From assembly GCF_009674495.1 (NCBI RefSeq), contig NZ_WKJN01000014.1, positions 86,041 to 150,040 of the forward strand: a stretch of DNA of 64,000 nt, in the 5' to 3' direction. The stretch comes from Duganella alba (GTDB lineage Bacteria > Pseudomonadota > Gammaproteobacteria > Burkholderiales > Burkholderiaceae_D). Below the pieces are notes generated by a model, which was not told the origin of the DNA, ran no database searches, and saw only the letters and a list, made by a program, of their open reading frames with translations. Both the position numbers and the translations under genes were made by a program. How positions within the stretch are numbered: the stretch's first letter is position 1; each line of letters opens with the position of its first letter. Of the stretch, positions 16,768-25,782 are shown one piece after another.

Positions 16768-16801
16768 GGGTGTGAGCTTTCGTGGATGGTGAAGCCAAAT
16801 T

Positions 16802-16830
16802 TTAACAGGGGCTTATGGGCAGGTTACAAT
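16802..16830 (+). promoter_or_regulatory. Sigma-70 promoter of pyrF
   Basis: TTAACA (16802-16807), 17-base spacer, TACAAT (16825-16830). Start would be near 16837, about 25 bases before the GTG of pyrF. Confidence 0.7.
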
Positions 16831-16862
16831 AGAGGGTTTGCAATTTTCATTCGGGAGCCGTC

Positions 16863-17681
16863 GTGACTTTTATTAACAAATTATCCGCCGCCTGGACGGC
16901 CAACGACTCCCTGCTGTGCGTGGGCCTGGACCCGGACCTGGCCAAGCTGCCAGCCCAGTTCCAGAACGATCCGCAAGGCATCTACAACTTCTGCCGCGAG
17001 ATCATCGACGCGACCGCCGACCTGGCGTGCTCGTTCAAGCCGCAGATCGCCTATTTTGCGGCGTTGAGCGCGGAAGACCAGCTGGAGCGCATCTGCGCCT
17101 ATGTGCGCGAACACTATCCGCACATTCCGTTGATCCTCGACGCCAAGCGCGGCGACATCGGCGCCACCGCGCGCCAGTACGCGCGCGAAGCCTACGACCG
17201 CTACGGCGCCGACGCGGTGACCGTCAATCCCTACATGGGTTCGGATTCGGTGGAGCCGTACATGGAGTGGAGCGAGCGTGGGGTGATCATCCTGTGCCGC
17301 ACCTCGAACCCTGGCGGTTCGGATCTGCAGTTCCTGGACGTGGGCGGCAAGCCGCTGTACCAGCACGTGGCGCGCCTGGTGGCGGAGAAGTGGAACAGCA
17401 ACGGCCAGTGCGCGCTGGTGGTGGGCGCCACCTTCCCGGAAGAACTGGCGCAGGTGCGCGCGATTGTCGGCGACATGCCGCTGCTGGTGCCGGGCATCGG
17501 CGCGCAGGGCGGCGACATCGCGGCCACGGTGACGTCGGGCCGCACGGCCAACGGCGCCGGCATGATGATCAACTCGTCGCGCGCGATCCTGTACGCGGCG
17601 CCGCAAGCCGGCGAAGACTTCGCCACCGCCGCCCGCCGCGTTGCCGAAGAAACGCGCAACGCCATCAACCAATACCGCTAA
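16863..17681 (+). CDS. pyrF: Orotidine 5'-phosphate decarboxylase
   Basis: 272 residues, the longer subfamily 2 type. It converts OMP to UMP in pyrimidine synthesis, in the cytoplasm. [10 protein letters not shown] near residue 18 and the catalytic DAKRGDIG (Asp93, Lys95, Asp98) are intact; [11 protein letters not shown] near residue 215 is the phosphate-binding loop region. Starts with GTG behind CGGGAG, under its own promoter. A 41-bp perfect hairpin follows its stop. Confidence 0.96.
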   Translation: MTFINKLSAAWTANDSLLCVGLDPDLAKLPAQFQNDPQGIYNFCREIIDATADLACSFKPQIAYFAALSAEDQLERICAYVREHYPHIPLILDAKRGDIGATARQYAREAYDRYGADAVTVNPYMGSDSVEPYMEWSERGVIILCRTSNPGGSDLQFLDVGGKPLYQHVARLVAEKWNSNGQCALVVGATFPEELAQVRAIVGDMPLLVPGIGAQGGDIAATVTSGRTANGAGMMINSSRAILYAAPQAGEDFATAARRVAEETRNAINQYR

Positions 17682-17684
17682 AAC

Positions 17685-17774
17685 TCCGGGGTCAGGTCCC
17701 CCATTTCTACACGAGCTCTGCCGTATGCGCGGCTACGGCAGAGCTCGTGTAGAAATGGGGGACCTGACCCCGGA
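17685..17774. repeat. 41-bp perfect hairpin with GGGGTCAG/CTGACCCC ends
   Basis: Arms 17685-17725 and 17734-17774 are fully complementary; loop TGCGCGGC. It fills the gap between convergent pyrF and sbcB and abuts the sbcB stop. The outer 12 bases match the other members at 982, 10460 and 57451; the inner arms are unrelated. Confidence 0.9.
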
Positions 17775-19217
17775 TTATTGGGCCGGGGCTACCAGCTCGG
17801 CGTATTCGTAGAGGTCGGCGAGGATTTGTTCGGCGCGCTCGTCGGCGTGCTGTTGCAGCTCGTCGATTTCGGCGAAGAAGTCGTCGATGGTGCGGGCGCC
17901 GCCGGCGCCTTCGTAGAAGCGCGCGGCGCGGTGCTGTTCCCAGTGCTCCATCTCGGTTTCCGACAGCGTTTCCGGGAAGTTGCGGGCGCGGTAGCGGAAC
18001 AGCAGTTCGCCCAGCCGCGCATCGCTGAACGATGGCGAGGCCACCGCCAGCCGCGCCGGCGATTCCTTGCGCAGCGTGTCGAGCAGGCGGCGGTCGTCCT
18101 TGCTGATGAAGCCGTTGTACAAATCCTCATCCACATCCAGCGGCTGGCCGGCCGGGCGGTAGAACACTTCGTCCCAGATGGCGCCAAGGTCGCGGCCGGC
18201 GGCGGCAATCGCCGCGTGCGCCTTGCCTTGTTCCAGGTCGATGCCCCACTTGGCCTGCATCGCCGGCGACAGCGTCTTCAGATTCGACACCAGCATCGGC
18301 GACTTGTTCAGGTGGATGCTTTTCACCGGCAGACGCGTCATGCCTTCCGGCAGCGCATCGTTGCGGGTGAAGATGCGGGTGCGGATGGTTTCCGCATCCA
18401 GCGTGTACAGCTCGCTCGGATCGTATGAACAATCCCAGACGATGATCTCGTTCTTGTTGGTCGGATGCGTGCCGAGCGGGTAGACCAGCGCGATGCAGCC
18501 GCGCTCGGCCGGGAACATGCCGGACACGTGCAGGAACGGCGCGCGCAGATTCGGCGCCAGGTGCATGCCGATCTCGTCGGCCACGCGGTCCTTCTTGTGC
18601 AGCGCGAAGCAGAAGTCGAACAGCTTGGGTTGGTGCTGGCGGATCAGGCGCGCCAGCGCAATCGTCGCGCGCACGTCGGACAGCGCATCGTGCGCCGACT
18701 CGTGCAGCAGGCCGTTGGCCCGGGCCAGGTCTTCCAGCTTGAAGCTGGGCTTGCCGTCCTCCTTGGTCGGCCAGTTGATGCCTTCCGGACGCAGCGCATA
18801 GGTCATGCGCACCACGTCGAGCAGATCCCAGCGGCCGCACTGGTTTTGCCATTCGCGCGCATACGGGTCGATCAGGTTGCGCCAGAACATGAAGCGGGTG
18901 ATCTCGTCGTCGAAGCGGATGGTGTTGTAGCCGACGCCGATGGTGCCCGGCTGCGAGAACGCTTTCTCGATGGTGGCGGCGAACTGGTGCTCCGGCACGC
19001 CCCATTCCAGGCACTGCTGCGGCGTGATGCCGGTGATCAGGCAAGATTGCGGATCAGGCAAGAAGTCATTGGCGGGCTTGCAATACAACATGATCGGATC
19101 GCCGATCTCGTTGAGCTCGGCATCGGTGCGGATCGCGGCGAATTGCGCCGGGCGGTCGCGGCGTGCCATGGCGCCAAAGGTTTCGTAGTCGTGCCAGAGA
19201 AAGGTCTGATTAGTCAT
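17775..19217 (-). CDS. sbcB: Exodeoxyribonuclease I
   Basis: 480 residues, the usual length. It degrades single-stranded DNA 3' to 5' and acts in recombination and mismatch repair. DEDD exonuclease motifs: HDYETFG (residues 9-15), GYNTIRFDDE near 97, and HDALSDVRAT near 180, followed by SH3-like and helical C-terminal domains. Monocistronic, divergent from the DUF5610-like gene. Confidence 0.95.
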   Translation of the reverse strand: MTNQTFLWHDYETFGAMARRDRPAQFAAIRTDAELNEIGDPIMLYCKPANDFLPDPQSCLITGITPQQCLEWGVPEHQFAATIEKAFSQPGTIGVGYNTIRFDDEITRFMFWRNLIDPYAREWQNQCGRWDLLDVVRMTYALRPEGINWPTKEDGKPSFKLEDLARANGLLHESAHDALSDVRATIALARLIRQHQPKLFDFCFALHKKDRVADEIGMHLAPNLRAPFLHVSGMFPAERGCIALVYPLGTHPTNKNEIIVWDCSYDPSELYTLDAETIRTRIFTRNDALPEGMTRLPVKSIHLNKSPMLVSNLKTLSPAMQAKWGIDLEQGKAHAAIAAAGRDLGAIWDEVFYRPAGQPLDVDEDLYNGFISKDDRRLLDTLRKESPARLAVASPSFSDARLGELLFRYRARNFPETLSETEMEHWEQHRAARFYEGAGGARTIDDFFAEIDELQQHADERAEQILADLYEYAELVAPAQ

Positions 19218-19278
19218 AAGTGCTACAGTTATTTAAAAAACTGCCGATAATTCAGCATGTTCACAGAGGAGCAACATC

Positions 19279-19893
19279 ATGGCTACTCCCGTATCGGTTA
19301 CTTCAAGCAGTACCAACACCGCCACGCCAGTCCAGTCCAAGGACGACAAGCCGGTGTCCGTGGCTGCCAAGGCGAAGGCGGAACTCAACGCTTCCATCGT
19401 GCAAGCTTCGCTGTCGGTGTCGATCAGCTCAGCGAACGATCCGATGTCGGTGGTGCTGAAAACCGCGCTCACCGGCATCAACGAAGCGCTCAAAAGCGAT
19501 TTCGGCGACAACGCGATTCAAAACGCCATGTCGCAGGATAATACCCCGGAAGGCACCGCCGGCCGCATTGTATCCTTGTCGACGGGATTTTTCGAAGCCT
19601 ACAAGCAGCAGCACCCGGGCGAGGACGAAGGCGCCTTGCTCACCAAGTTCATGGACACCATCAAAAAAGGCATGGACCAGGGCTTCAAGGAGGCGCGCGA
19701 TGTGCTGCAAGGCCTGAATGTGCTGAACGGCGACATTGCCAGCAACATCGACAAGACCTACGAACTGGTGCAGAAGGGCTACGCCGACTTCGTTGCCGCG
19801 CACACGCCGAAGGCGGACGATGCCGCCGCTACCGCCACCTCCACCACGACGGCCACCGCCACCGCCAAAGCGACCGACAAGGCCGCCGCGTAA
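19279..19893 (+). CDS. DUF5610-like protein
   Basis: 204 residues without signal peptide. A Ser/Thr-rich N-terminus leads to a helical core (about 40-170) with NTPEGTAGRIVSLSTGFFEA and GFKEARDVLQGLNVLNGDI, the pattern I associate with DUF5610; the tail is a low-complexity Ala/Thr repeat (TATATAKATDKAAA). Function unknown. GAGGAGC precedes the ATG. Its stop abuts the convergent GGDEF gene with no gap. Confidence 0.75.
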   Translation: MATPVSVTSSSTNTATPVQSKDDKPVSVAAKAKAELNASIVQASLSVSISSANDPMSVVLKTALTGINEALKSDFGDNAIQNAMSQDNTPEGTAGRIVSLSTGFFEAYKQQHPGEDEGALLTKFMDTIKKGMDQGFKEARDVLQGLNVLNGDIASNIDKTYELVQKGYADFVAAHTPKADDAAATATSTTTATATAKATDKAAA

Positions 19894-20865
19894 CTACGCC
19901 ACCACCTGGTTGCGGCCCAGTTCCTTGGCGCGGTACAGCGCCGCGTCGGCGGTGGCGATCAGGTCGTGTTCGTTTTGATCCGGCCGCAGCACCGCCACGC
20001 CAAACGAGGCGGTGATATGCGGCAGCGGCTGGCGCATATCGGCAAACACCTTGGCCTGCCGCATCCGTTCGCACAAGCGTTCCGCCACCGACAGCGCCAC
20101 CTTGTCGCTGGTATCGGGCAACAGCACCATCATTTCCTCACCGCCGTAGCGCACCGCGAAGTCGGTCGGCCGCAGCGCGCCGCTCAACACCTGCGCGGCC
20201 GCGCGCAGCGCTTCGTCGCCGGCCTGGTGACCGTGGCTGTCGTTGAATTGCTTGAAGTGATCCAGATCGATCATGATCAGCGCCAGCGGCGACGATGAGG
20301 CATGCGCGGTCGCCACCATGGTCGGCAGCAGGTCGTTGAGCCAGGCGCGGTTGCACAGGCCGGTCAGGCCGTCGACCATCGACAGCTGGCGGTAGAACTC
20401 GCCCAGCTTCTGGCGCCGGCGCAACTGCGCGTTGGCGGCGCGGATGCGGAACGACAGCAGGCGCAGCAGGTTACGCGCCAGCACATTCGATTCGTCGATC
20501 AGTTGCCAGACAATGTCGGCCTCGACCACCAGCACTTCGCTTTCCTCCAGCGCGCTGATGCTGGCCAGATTGGCTTCCTCGTCAAGCACCGACTGTTCAC
20601 CCACGCTTTCGCCCGGCAGAATCTTGCTGACGGTGCCGTCGGCCATGCCGGTGCGGGTGTCGTTGGTGACGGAAAGTGTGCCGCGCAGCAGGATGTACAG
20701 GCGTGCGCGGTTCGATTCGGTCACGGCGTCGCCGGCGTCCAGCAGCATGATCGGGCAACGGGCCAGGAGCCTGGCGATGGCGGCATCGTCTTCGTCGGAG
20801 TTGCGCAGTAACTGCAAGTCGCTGATCCGGTAGCTCGATGAGCCGAATGTGCTGATTTCTTTCAA
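19894..20865 (-). CDS. Diguanylate cyclase with N-terminal cyclic-nucleotide-binding-like domain
   Basis: 323 residues. Residues about 25-140 match the cNMP-binding/Crp-like beta roll (LYILLRGTLSV, ILPGESVGEQSVL). The GGDEF domain runs from about 160 to the end with SMVDGLTGLCNR, IDLDHFKQFNDSHGH and the active loop RYGGEEM. It should make cyclic di-GMP in the cytoplasm under control of a ligand bound by the first domain. Start appears to be TTG at 20865, the only option giving the full domain. Confidence 0.9.
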   Translation of the reverse strand: MKEISTFGSSSYRISDLQLLRNSDEDDAAIARLLARCPIMLLDAGDAVTESNRARLYILLRGTLSVTNDTRTGMADGTVSKILPGESVGEQSVLDEEANLASISALEESEVLVVEADIVWQLIDESNVLARNLLRLLSFRIRAANAQLRRRQKLGEFYRQLSMVDGLTGLCNRAWLNDLLPTMVATAHASSSPLALIMIDLDHFKQFNDSHGHQAGDEALRAAAQVLSGALRPTDFAVRYGGEEMMVLLPDTSDKVALSVAERLCERMRQAKVFADMRQPLPHITASFGVAVLRPDQNEHDLIATADAALYRAKELGRNQVVA

Positions 20866-20993
20866 GGGTGTCTCTCAGGATGCCAAAAGGCAATCAATAG
20901 TTCTTTATTTATCATAGCCGAAAACGCTCATGACGAACCAGATTTCACCCTGTTTTATGGTTCAATACGGCATTGCAACCGATGGGATACAAC

Positions 20994-21773
20994 ATGGCTT
21001 ATACCGACGCGCTGGGCACCGTGCATCAACCCGCGCCGGACGCGCGGATCGTGTCGCTGGTGCCGTCGATTACCGAACTGCTGTGCGACCTGGGACTGGC
21101 CGCGCAGGTGGTGGGGCGCACCGGTTTCTGCATCCATCCATGGGATGTGGTGCAGGATATTCCGAAGGTGGGCGGCACCAAGGACGTCAACCTGGACAAG
21201 ATCCGCCAGCTGGCGCCAACGCACGTGGTGCTGAATATCGACGAGAACGAAAAGCCGACCGCCGATGCGCTGGCCGAATTCGTGCCGCACCTGGTGGTCA
21301 CCCATCCCTTGCGGCCGCACGACAACGTCGAACTGGCGCGGCTGATGGGCGGCGTGTTCTGCCGCGCGCAGCAGGCCGCCGACTGGTGCGCGGCGTTCGA
21401 GGCGGAATATACGCTGCTCAAGGCCGCGCCGAAAGGGCCGCCGCAAACCATGCTGTACTGCGTGTGGCAGGATCCGTGGATGACGATTTCACGCGACACC
21501 TACATCGCGCGCATGCTGGAGGAAATCGGCTGGAGCGTGCCGGAGCTGGGGCAAGAGCGCTATCCGGAATTCCGCTGGTCGCGCGAACTGATCGACAGCA
21601 TCGATGGTGTGTTGTTGTCGAGCGAGCCGTATCGCTTTACCGAGGCCCATGCGGAAGTGCTGGAACGCCAGATCGGCAAGCCGGTGCTGCTGGTCGATGG
21701 CGAGATGATGTCGTGGTATGGCAGCCGTTCGCTGCAAGGCTTACGGTATTTGCGGGAGCTGGCGCAAAGTTGA
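20994..21773 (+). CDS. Cobalamin/metal-binding ABC solute-binding-like protein without signal peptide
   Basis: About 259 residues from ATG 20994, preceded by GGGA; 20982 is an alternative. The fold is that of BtuF/TroA helical-backbone receptors: RIVSLVPSITELLCDLG, FCIHPWD, KVGGTKDVNLDKI and a C-terminal half with LVDGEMMSWYG. Neither start gives a signal peptide, so it is probably cytoplasmic, unlike transport BtuF. No ABC transporter genes are adjacent. It may bind cobalamin or corrinoids. Confidence 0.82.
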   Translation: MAYTDALGTVHQPAPDARIVSLVPSITELLCDLGLAAQVVGRTGFCIHPWDVVQDIPKVGGTKDVNLDKIRQLAPTHVVLNIDENEKPTADALAEFVPHLVVTHPLRPHDNVELARLMGGVFCRAQQAADWCAAFEAEYTLLKAAPKGPPQTMLYCVWQDPWMTISRDTYIARMLEEIGWSVPELGQERYPEFRWSRELIDSIDGVLLSSEPYRFTEAHAEVLERQIGKPVLLVDGEMMSWYGSRSLQGLRYLRELAQS

Positions 21774-21795
21774 GCGCCGGCCCCCGCGCTGGGGA

Positions 21796-22173
21796 TTACT
21801 CTTCTTCCGCGTCGGCCACCAGGGCGGCCGAGACGGCGCCGGTGCCGTCGGCATGGCGTTTGTGGGCGTTCAGCTTGCCCACGGCGGTTTCGATGGCGCG
21901 CTTGAGTTTCTCGGTGGCGCCGCTGATTGCCTGATGCAGGGTGGCAGCGTGGTCGCTGACAGCGATCGGTTGCAGGCCGGTGAGACGCGCCTCCATCAGG
22001 CAGCGGTTATCGCCATCGGCCGATTTCTGGCCCAGGTTGTCGCTGAGATGGACTTCGACGCGGGTGACTTGCTCGCCGAAGCGGTGGAGGGCATTGCTCA
22101 CGACAGATTGCACATGGTCGTCCAGGCCTGCTTGACGATCGACGGTTTTGTCTGTATTGATTTGGATTTGCAT
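21796..22173 (-). CDS. HPF/RaiA family ribosome-associated protein
   Basis: 125 residues. MQIQINTDKTVDRQAGLDDHV and later RVEVHLSDNLG and CLMEARLTGLQPIAV follow the sigma-54 modulation protein/ribosome hibernation fold (beta-alpha-beta3-alpha). Shorter relatives stall or protect ribosomes in stationary phase. AGGAG precedes the ATG. It lies 75 bases downstream of the hydrolase gene on the same strand. Confidence 0.82.
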   Translation of the reverse strand: MQIQINTDKTVDRQAGLDDHVQSVVSNALHRFGEQVTRVEVHLSDNLGQKSADGDNRCLMEARLTGLQPIAVSDHAATLHQAISGATEKLKRAIETAVGKLNAHKRHADGTGAVSAALVADAEEE

Positions 22174-22248
22174 ACGCTTGCTCCTGTTGTTGGACTGCGA
22201 GACTATCTTACTCCTTCCAGGCTTAAGTGGGCGTTAATTGCCTAACGC

Positions 22249-23805
22249 CTACTTGATCTGGCCGTCTTTTTCCGCAGTCTTCAGCTTGGCGATGCTTTGT
22301 TTGGCTTCCGCCATGTCGGGCCAGAAGCCCAGCACGCGCTGGTAGGCCTCAAGCGCCAGAGCGTTGTCGTGGTGCCGCTCATAGGTCATGGCGAGATAGA
22401 ACATGGCGCGTCCGCTGTCCGGATACAGGCTGGTGGTCAACTGGTAAATTTCAATTGCCTCCGGGTAGCGATTCACGTCGAGGAATTTCTCGCCCCACGC
22501 GATCAGGCCGCGCTCGTCCGGCTTGAAGCTGGCATCGCGCTGATGCATGTCGCGGTAGATGCCGGCCAGGTCTTTATGTCCGTGACGCGCGAACCGGCTG
22601 GCCATGGTGGTCAGCGTCGGCGGTTCGCCTTCGGCGTGGTGCACGTCGACCGCCAGCAGGTGGGCCGGCACGCTGTTGGCCGCCGGCTTGTTGTTCATGA
22701 AGGCCAGCGCGGCGTCGTCGTTGCGCAGGTAGGCATTCAGGAAGGCCAGCACGTAGCGGCCCATCCAGCCATGCGCCAGCGTGGCTTCGTCGCGCGAGTA
22801 TTCGCCGAAGCGCGGCTCCGGCCCCAGCCGCAGTGACTCCGACTGGAAGGCTGCGTGTTCCATGGTGTACATGGTGACGTTGTAGAGCTCCGAGAACTTC
22901 ATCTGGTTCATCAGGCTGTAGGTCGGCACCTGCTTGATGCGGTTCATCAGCTCGGCCGTGTAGGGCTTGCCGCCGAGGTACAACATGGGCAACGCCAGCC
23001 GTTCCGGCGTCGCGTAGGCCGCCTGCTGCACGATGGCGGGGAAGTAGCGTACCGAGCCGTCCAGCGACACCAGCGCGGTGATGCGGTCGTCCCTGGCGGC
23101 GGCCAGCACGTTGGCCAGGCCGCCGAAACTGTAGCCCATGGCGGCCACGTGGCTGTCGTCGGCCTGCGGCAGGGTGGCGGCGTAGCCGAGCAGGAAGGAG
23201 ATGTCGCGCGCTTCCGATTCCGCCGAGTCGAGATCGATGCTCATGCTGCGCGTGTGCATGCCGGTGCTGGCGCTGGCGATCACCAGATAGCCCTGGCTGG
23301 CGAGGTATTCGCACAGGTCGGCGTTGTCGTAGGCGGTGGCGCTGGAGCCGGGCGCGTAGATCACGATCGGGAACTTGCCGGCAAGCGGCGGCGCGTCGCG
23401 CCGGGCCAGCATGGTCTGCGCCAGCGCGGCCTTGCCTTGCTGCGCGTCCAGGTTCGGATAGTTGTCCTGCAGGTAGGTGGCGACGGCCTTGCCCACCTCC
23501 GCGTCCGTGCGCTTGAACTGTTCCTCGGTGGCGGCGCTGCGCAGGTAGTCTTCGTAATGGATCGCCGCGCCTTGCTTCTCGGCCGGATACCAAAGTAACG
23601 CTTGCAGCGGCCGCGCGCGCTCGCCTTGCGCCGGCATGCCGGTGACCAGGTCGATCCTGTTCGGATAGGCGCGCGAGCGGTCGTACAGCTGGATCACGCG
23701 CAGACCCACTGCATACCGGCCAGGCCCGCCTGGAAATGCGGGGCCGGCGGCGGAACTGGTCTGGGCGGCGACGCCAAACAGCAGGACAAGCAGGAGGTTG
23801 CGCAT
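22249..23805 (-). CDS. Exported alpha/beta hydrolase with C-terminal TPR-like repeats
   Basis: 518 residues from ATG 23805 (MRNLLLVLLFGVAAQTSSAA is the signal peptide); an open frame extends further upstream but overlaps DUF1345 and is not protein-like. The hydrolase domain resembles dienelactone or PAF-acetylhydrolase types: IVIYAPGSSATAYDN, nucleophile Ser226 in GYSFGG. From about 420 to 510 there are TPR-like helical pairs (YPEAIEIYQLTTSLYPDSG, ALEAYQRVLGFWPDM). Starts 7 bases after the DUF1345 stop, so it is third in an operon with MFS and DUF1345. Confidence 0.85.
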   Translation of the reverse strand: MRNLLLVLLFGVAAQTSSAAGPAFPGGPGRYAVGLRVIQLYDRSRAYPNRIDLVTGMPAQGERARPLQALLWYPAEKQGAAIHYEDYLRSAATEEQFKRTDAEVGKAVATYLQDNYPNLDAQQGKAALAQTMLARRDAPPLAGKFPIVIYAPGSSATAYDNADLCEYLASQGYLVIASASTGMHTRSMSIDLDSAESEARDISFLLGYAATLPQADDSHVAAMGYSFGGLANVLAAARDDRITALVSLDGSVRYFPAIVQQAAYATPERLALPMLYLGGKPYTAELMNRIKQVPTYSLMNQMKFSELYNVTMYTMEHAAFQSESLRLGPEPRFGEYSRDEATLAHGWMGRYVLAFLNAYLRNDDAALAFMNNKPAANSVPAHLLAVDVHHAEGEPPTLTTMASRFARHGHKDLAGIYRDMHQRDASFKPDERGLIAWGEKFLDVNRYPEAIEIYQLTTSLYPDSGRAMFYLAMTYERHHDNALALEAYQRVLGFWPDMAEAKQSIAKLKTAEKDGQIK

Positions 23806-23812
23806 ATGGGAT

Positions 23813-24472
23813 CTAGCCGTTGATGAGCGAGGCGGCGATGTTGATCGACAGGCCGAGAATCGCCAGGTTGTAGAAGAAGCACAGCACCGACTGGCCCAGC
23901 ACCACCTTGCGCAGGCTGCGCGTGCGCACCGTGACATCGGACGTCTGTACCGCCACGCAGACGGTGAACGAGAAGTACAGGAAATCCCAGTAGTTCGGCA
24001 CCACGTCGTCGTCCGGAAAACCAAGCGGCTTGTCGTCGCCATCGTCGATGTAGTACAGGTGGGCGTAGTGCGAGCAGAACATGATGCCGACCATGAACCA
24101 CGAGCCGATCAGGGTCAGCACGCCCAGCGTGTAGCGCAACGCCAGCGCGCCTTCCGGCAAGTCCTTGGTGGACGATAGCTGCGACACGATGGCGGCCAGG
24201 CTGACCAGCACCGCCAGCGACAGCACGGCCAGGATCACCGGGCCTTTTTCATCCTGGCGGCAGGCGGCGCGCTTGATGTCGTGGTGGTCCGCCTGCGTCA
24301 TCATCCAGCCCATCGTCACCAGGTAGCTCCACACCAGCACGTCCCAGCAGGTCAGCAGCCGCGTCAGCCATGGCCAGGTATGCGGCAGGAACGGGAAGGT
24401 CAGCACGCCCAAGGTGATAGCCAGGCTCAGGTGAGGGCGGCTGTGGATCAGGGCGGGCAGATGCAGTTTCAT
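23813..24472 (-). CDS. DUF1345 membrane protein
   Basis: 219 residues with about five membrane helices. The DUF1345 signature is the C-terminal NYWDFLYFSFTVCVAVQTSDV, similar to the pore-helix region of ion channels. Function unknown. It overlaps the upstream MFS gene by 4 bases and is followed after 7 bases by the hydrolase. Confidence 0.88.
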   Translation of the reverse strand: MKLHLPALIHSRPHLSLAITLGVLTFPFLPHTWPWLTRLLTCWDVLVWSYLVTMGWMMTQADHHDIKRAACRQDEKGPVILAVLSLAVLVSLAAIVSQLSSTKDLPEGALALRYTLGVLTLIGSWFMVGIMFCSHYAHLYYIDDGDDKPLGFPDDDVVPNYWDFLYFSFTVCVAVQTSDVTVRTRSLRKVVLGQSVLCFFYNLAILGLSINIAASLING

Positions 24473-25707
24473 TGTTTGTCCTCGTGGGGGAAACGGTCCA
24501 TGCGCGACAGCACCGGGAACAGCACGGTCCAGGCGCCCACCACGCCCAGCGTGGCGGCGCCGCCGAACAGGATGGCGCGCGTCAGGCCCAGCCAGCCGGC
24601 GGTGATGCCGGATTCAAATTCACCCAGCTCGTTGGAGGCGCCGATGAACACCGAGTTGACGGCGCTGACGCGGCCGCGGATTTCATCCGGCGTTTCGTAC
24701 TGCACCAGCAGGTGGCGCACGTAGACACTGATCATGTCGCCGGCGCCCATCAGGAACAGCACCACCAGCGCCAGCACGAAGCTGGTGGTCGAGCCAAGCA
24801 CGATGGTGCCGACACCGAACAGCGCCACGCCGCCCAGCATCCACGCGCCGACGCGGCGGGTGATCGGGAAGAAGGCCAGCACGATCGAGCACAGCGCCGC
24901 GCCGACGCCCGGCATGGTGCGCAGCGCGCCGAGGCCGCTGGGACCGATGTGCAGCACGTCGTGCGCCAGCGCCGGCAGCAGCGCGGTGGCGCCGCCGAAC
25001 AGCACGGCGAACAGGTCGAGCGAAATCGCGCCCAGCACCACTTTCTTGTTCCACACGAAGCGCAGGCCTTCGAGCACCGTGTGCCACGACGCCGGACCGC
25101 TGGCGCTGGCCTGCTTGACCGATTTGACCATGCACATCATCACCACCGACAGCACCAGCAGCGTCGAGGAAATCATATAAACCGTTTTCGGTCCGGCCAG
25201 GTAGAACAGGCCGCCCAGCGTCGGCCCCATGATCACGGCCACGTGGAAGCTGGAGGAACTCAGCGCCACCGCCTTGCTGAAGCTTTCCTGCGGCACCAGG
25301 TTGACCAGGATGGCCTGCGTGGCCGGTCCCATGAAGGCGCGCGCGCTGCCGTACATCGCCAGCACCGCGAACACCGGCCACACCGACGACAGCCCGGTGT
25401 AGGTGAAGCCCAGCAGCATCAGGCCGCACAGCAGCTGGGCGCCGAGCGCCAGCGCGATCAGGTTGCGGCGGTCGTAGCGGTCGGCGGCGTGGCCGGCGAT
25501 CAGGATCAGCAGCAGAAACGGCAGGAACTGCGACAGGCCGATCAGGCCCAGGTCGAACAGGTTGTGCGTCATCGAATAGACCTGCCAGCCGATGGCGACG
25601 TTCTGCATTTGCACGGCCAGGGTGGCCAGGGTACGGGCGGAGAGGTAGAGCGTGAAGTTACGGTGGCGCAGAACGCTGAAGCCGTTACGGGAGGTGCTGT
25701 CTGACAT
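24469..25707 (-). CDS. MFS transporter, EntS-like (MFS_3)
   Basis: 412 residues, about 12 helices. RHRNFTLYLSARTLATLAVQMQ at the start and HAADRYDRRNL in the loop after helix 2 are typical of the MFS_3/enterobactin exporter group. First gene of a three-gene minus-strand operon. Substrate unknown. Confidence 0.88.
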   Translation of the reverse strand: MSDSTSRNGFSVLRHRNFTLYLSARTLATLAVQMQNVAIGWQVYSMTHNLFDLGLIGLSQFLPFLLLILIAGHAADRYDRRNLIALALGAQLLCGLMLLGFTYTGLSSVWPVFAVLAMYGSARAFMGPATQAILVNLVPQESFSKAVALSSSSFHVAVIMGPTLGGLFYLAGPKTVYMISSTLLVLSVVMMCMVKSVKQASASGPASWHTVLEGLRFVWNKKVVLGAISLDLFAVLFGGATALLPALAHDVLHIGPSGLGALRTMPGVGAALCSIVLAFFPITRRVGAWMLGGVALFGVGTIVLGSTTSFVLALVVLFLMGAGDMISVYVRHLLVQYETPDEIRGRVSAVNSVFIGASNELGEFESGITAGWLGLTRAILFGGAATLGVVGAWTVLFPVLSRMDRFPHEDKQ

Positions 25708-25782
25708 TGGCGCTTTCAGGGAGCAGAGCCTTGGGACTCTGCATCCCTGTCGGCCCTGTGGGTTGGATGCTGATACTTAGTG

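Noticed and set aside
22226..22253. Inverted repeat GGCGTTA/TAACGCC between the hydrolase and HPF-like genes
   Set aside because: Seven-base arms, no T tract on the transcribed strand; too weak to call a terminator.
23806..24042. 79-codon N-terminal extension of the alpha/beta hydrolase
   Set aside because: The extension overlaps DUF1345 in another frame, is Arg/Ser/Cys nonsense, and a clean signal peptide begins at 23805.
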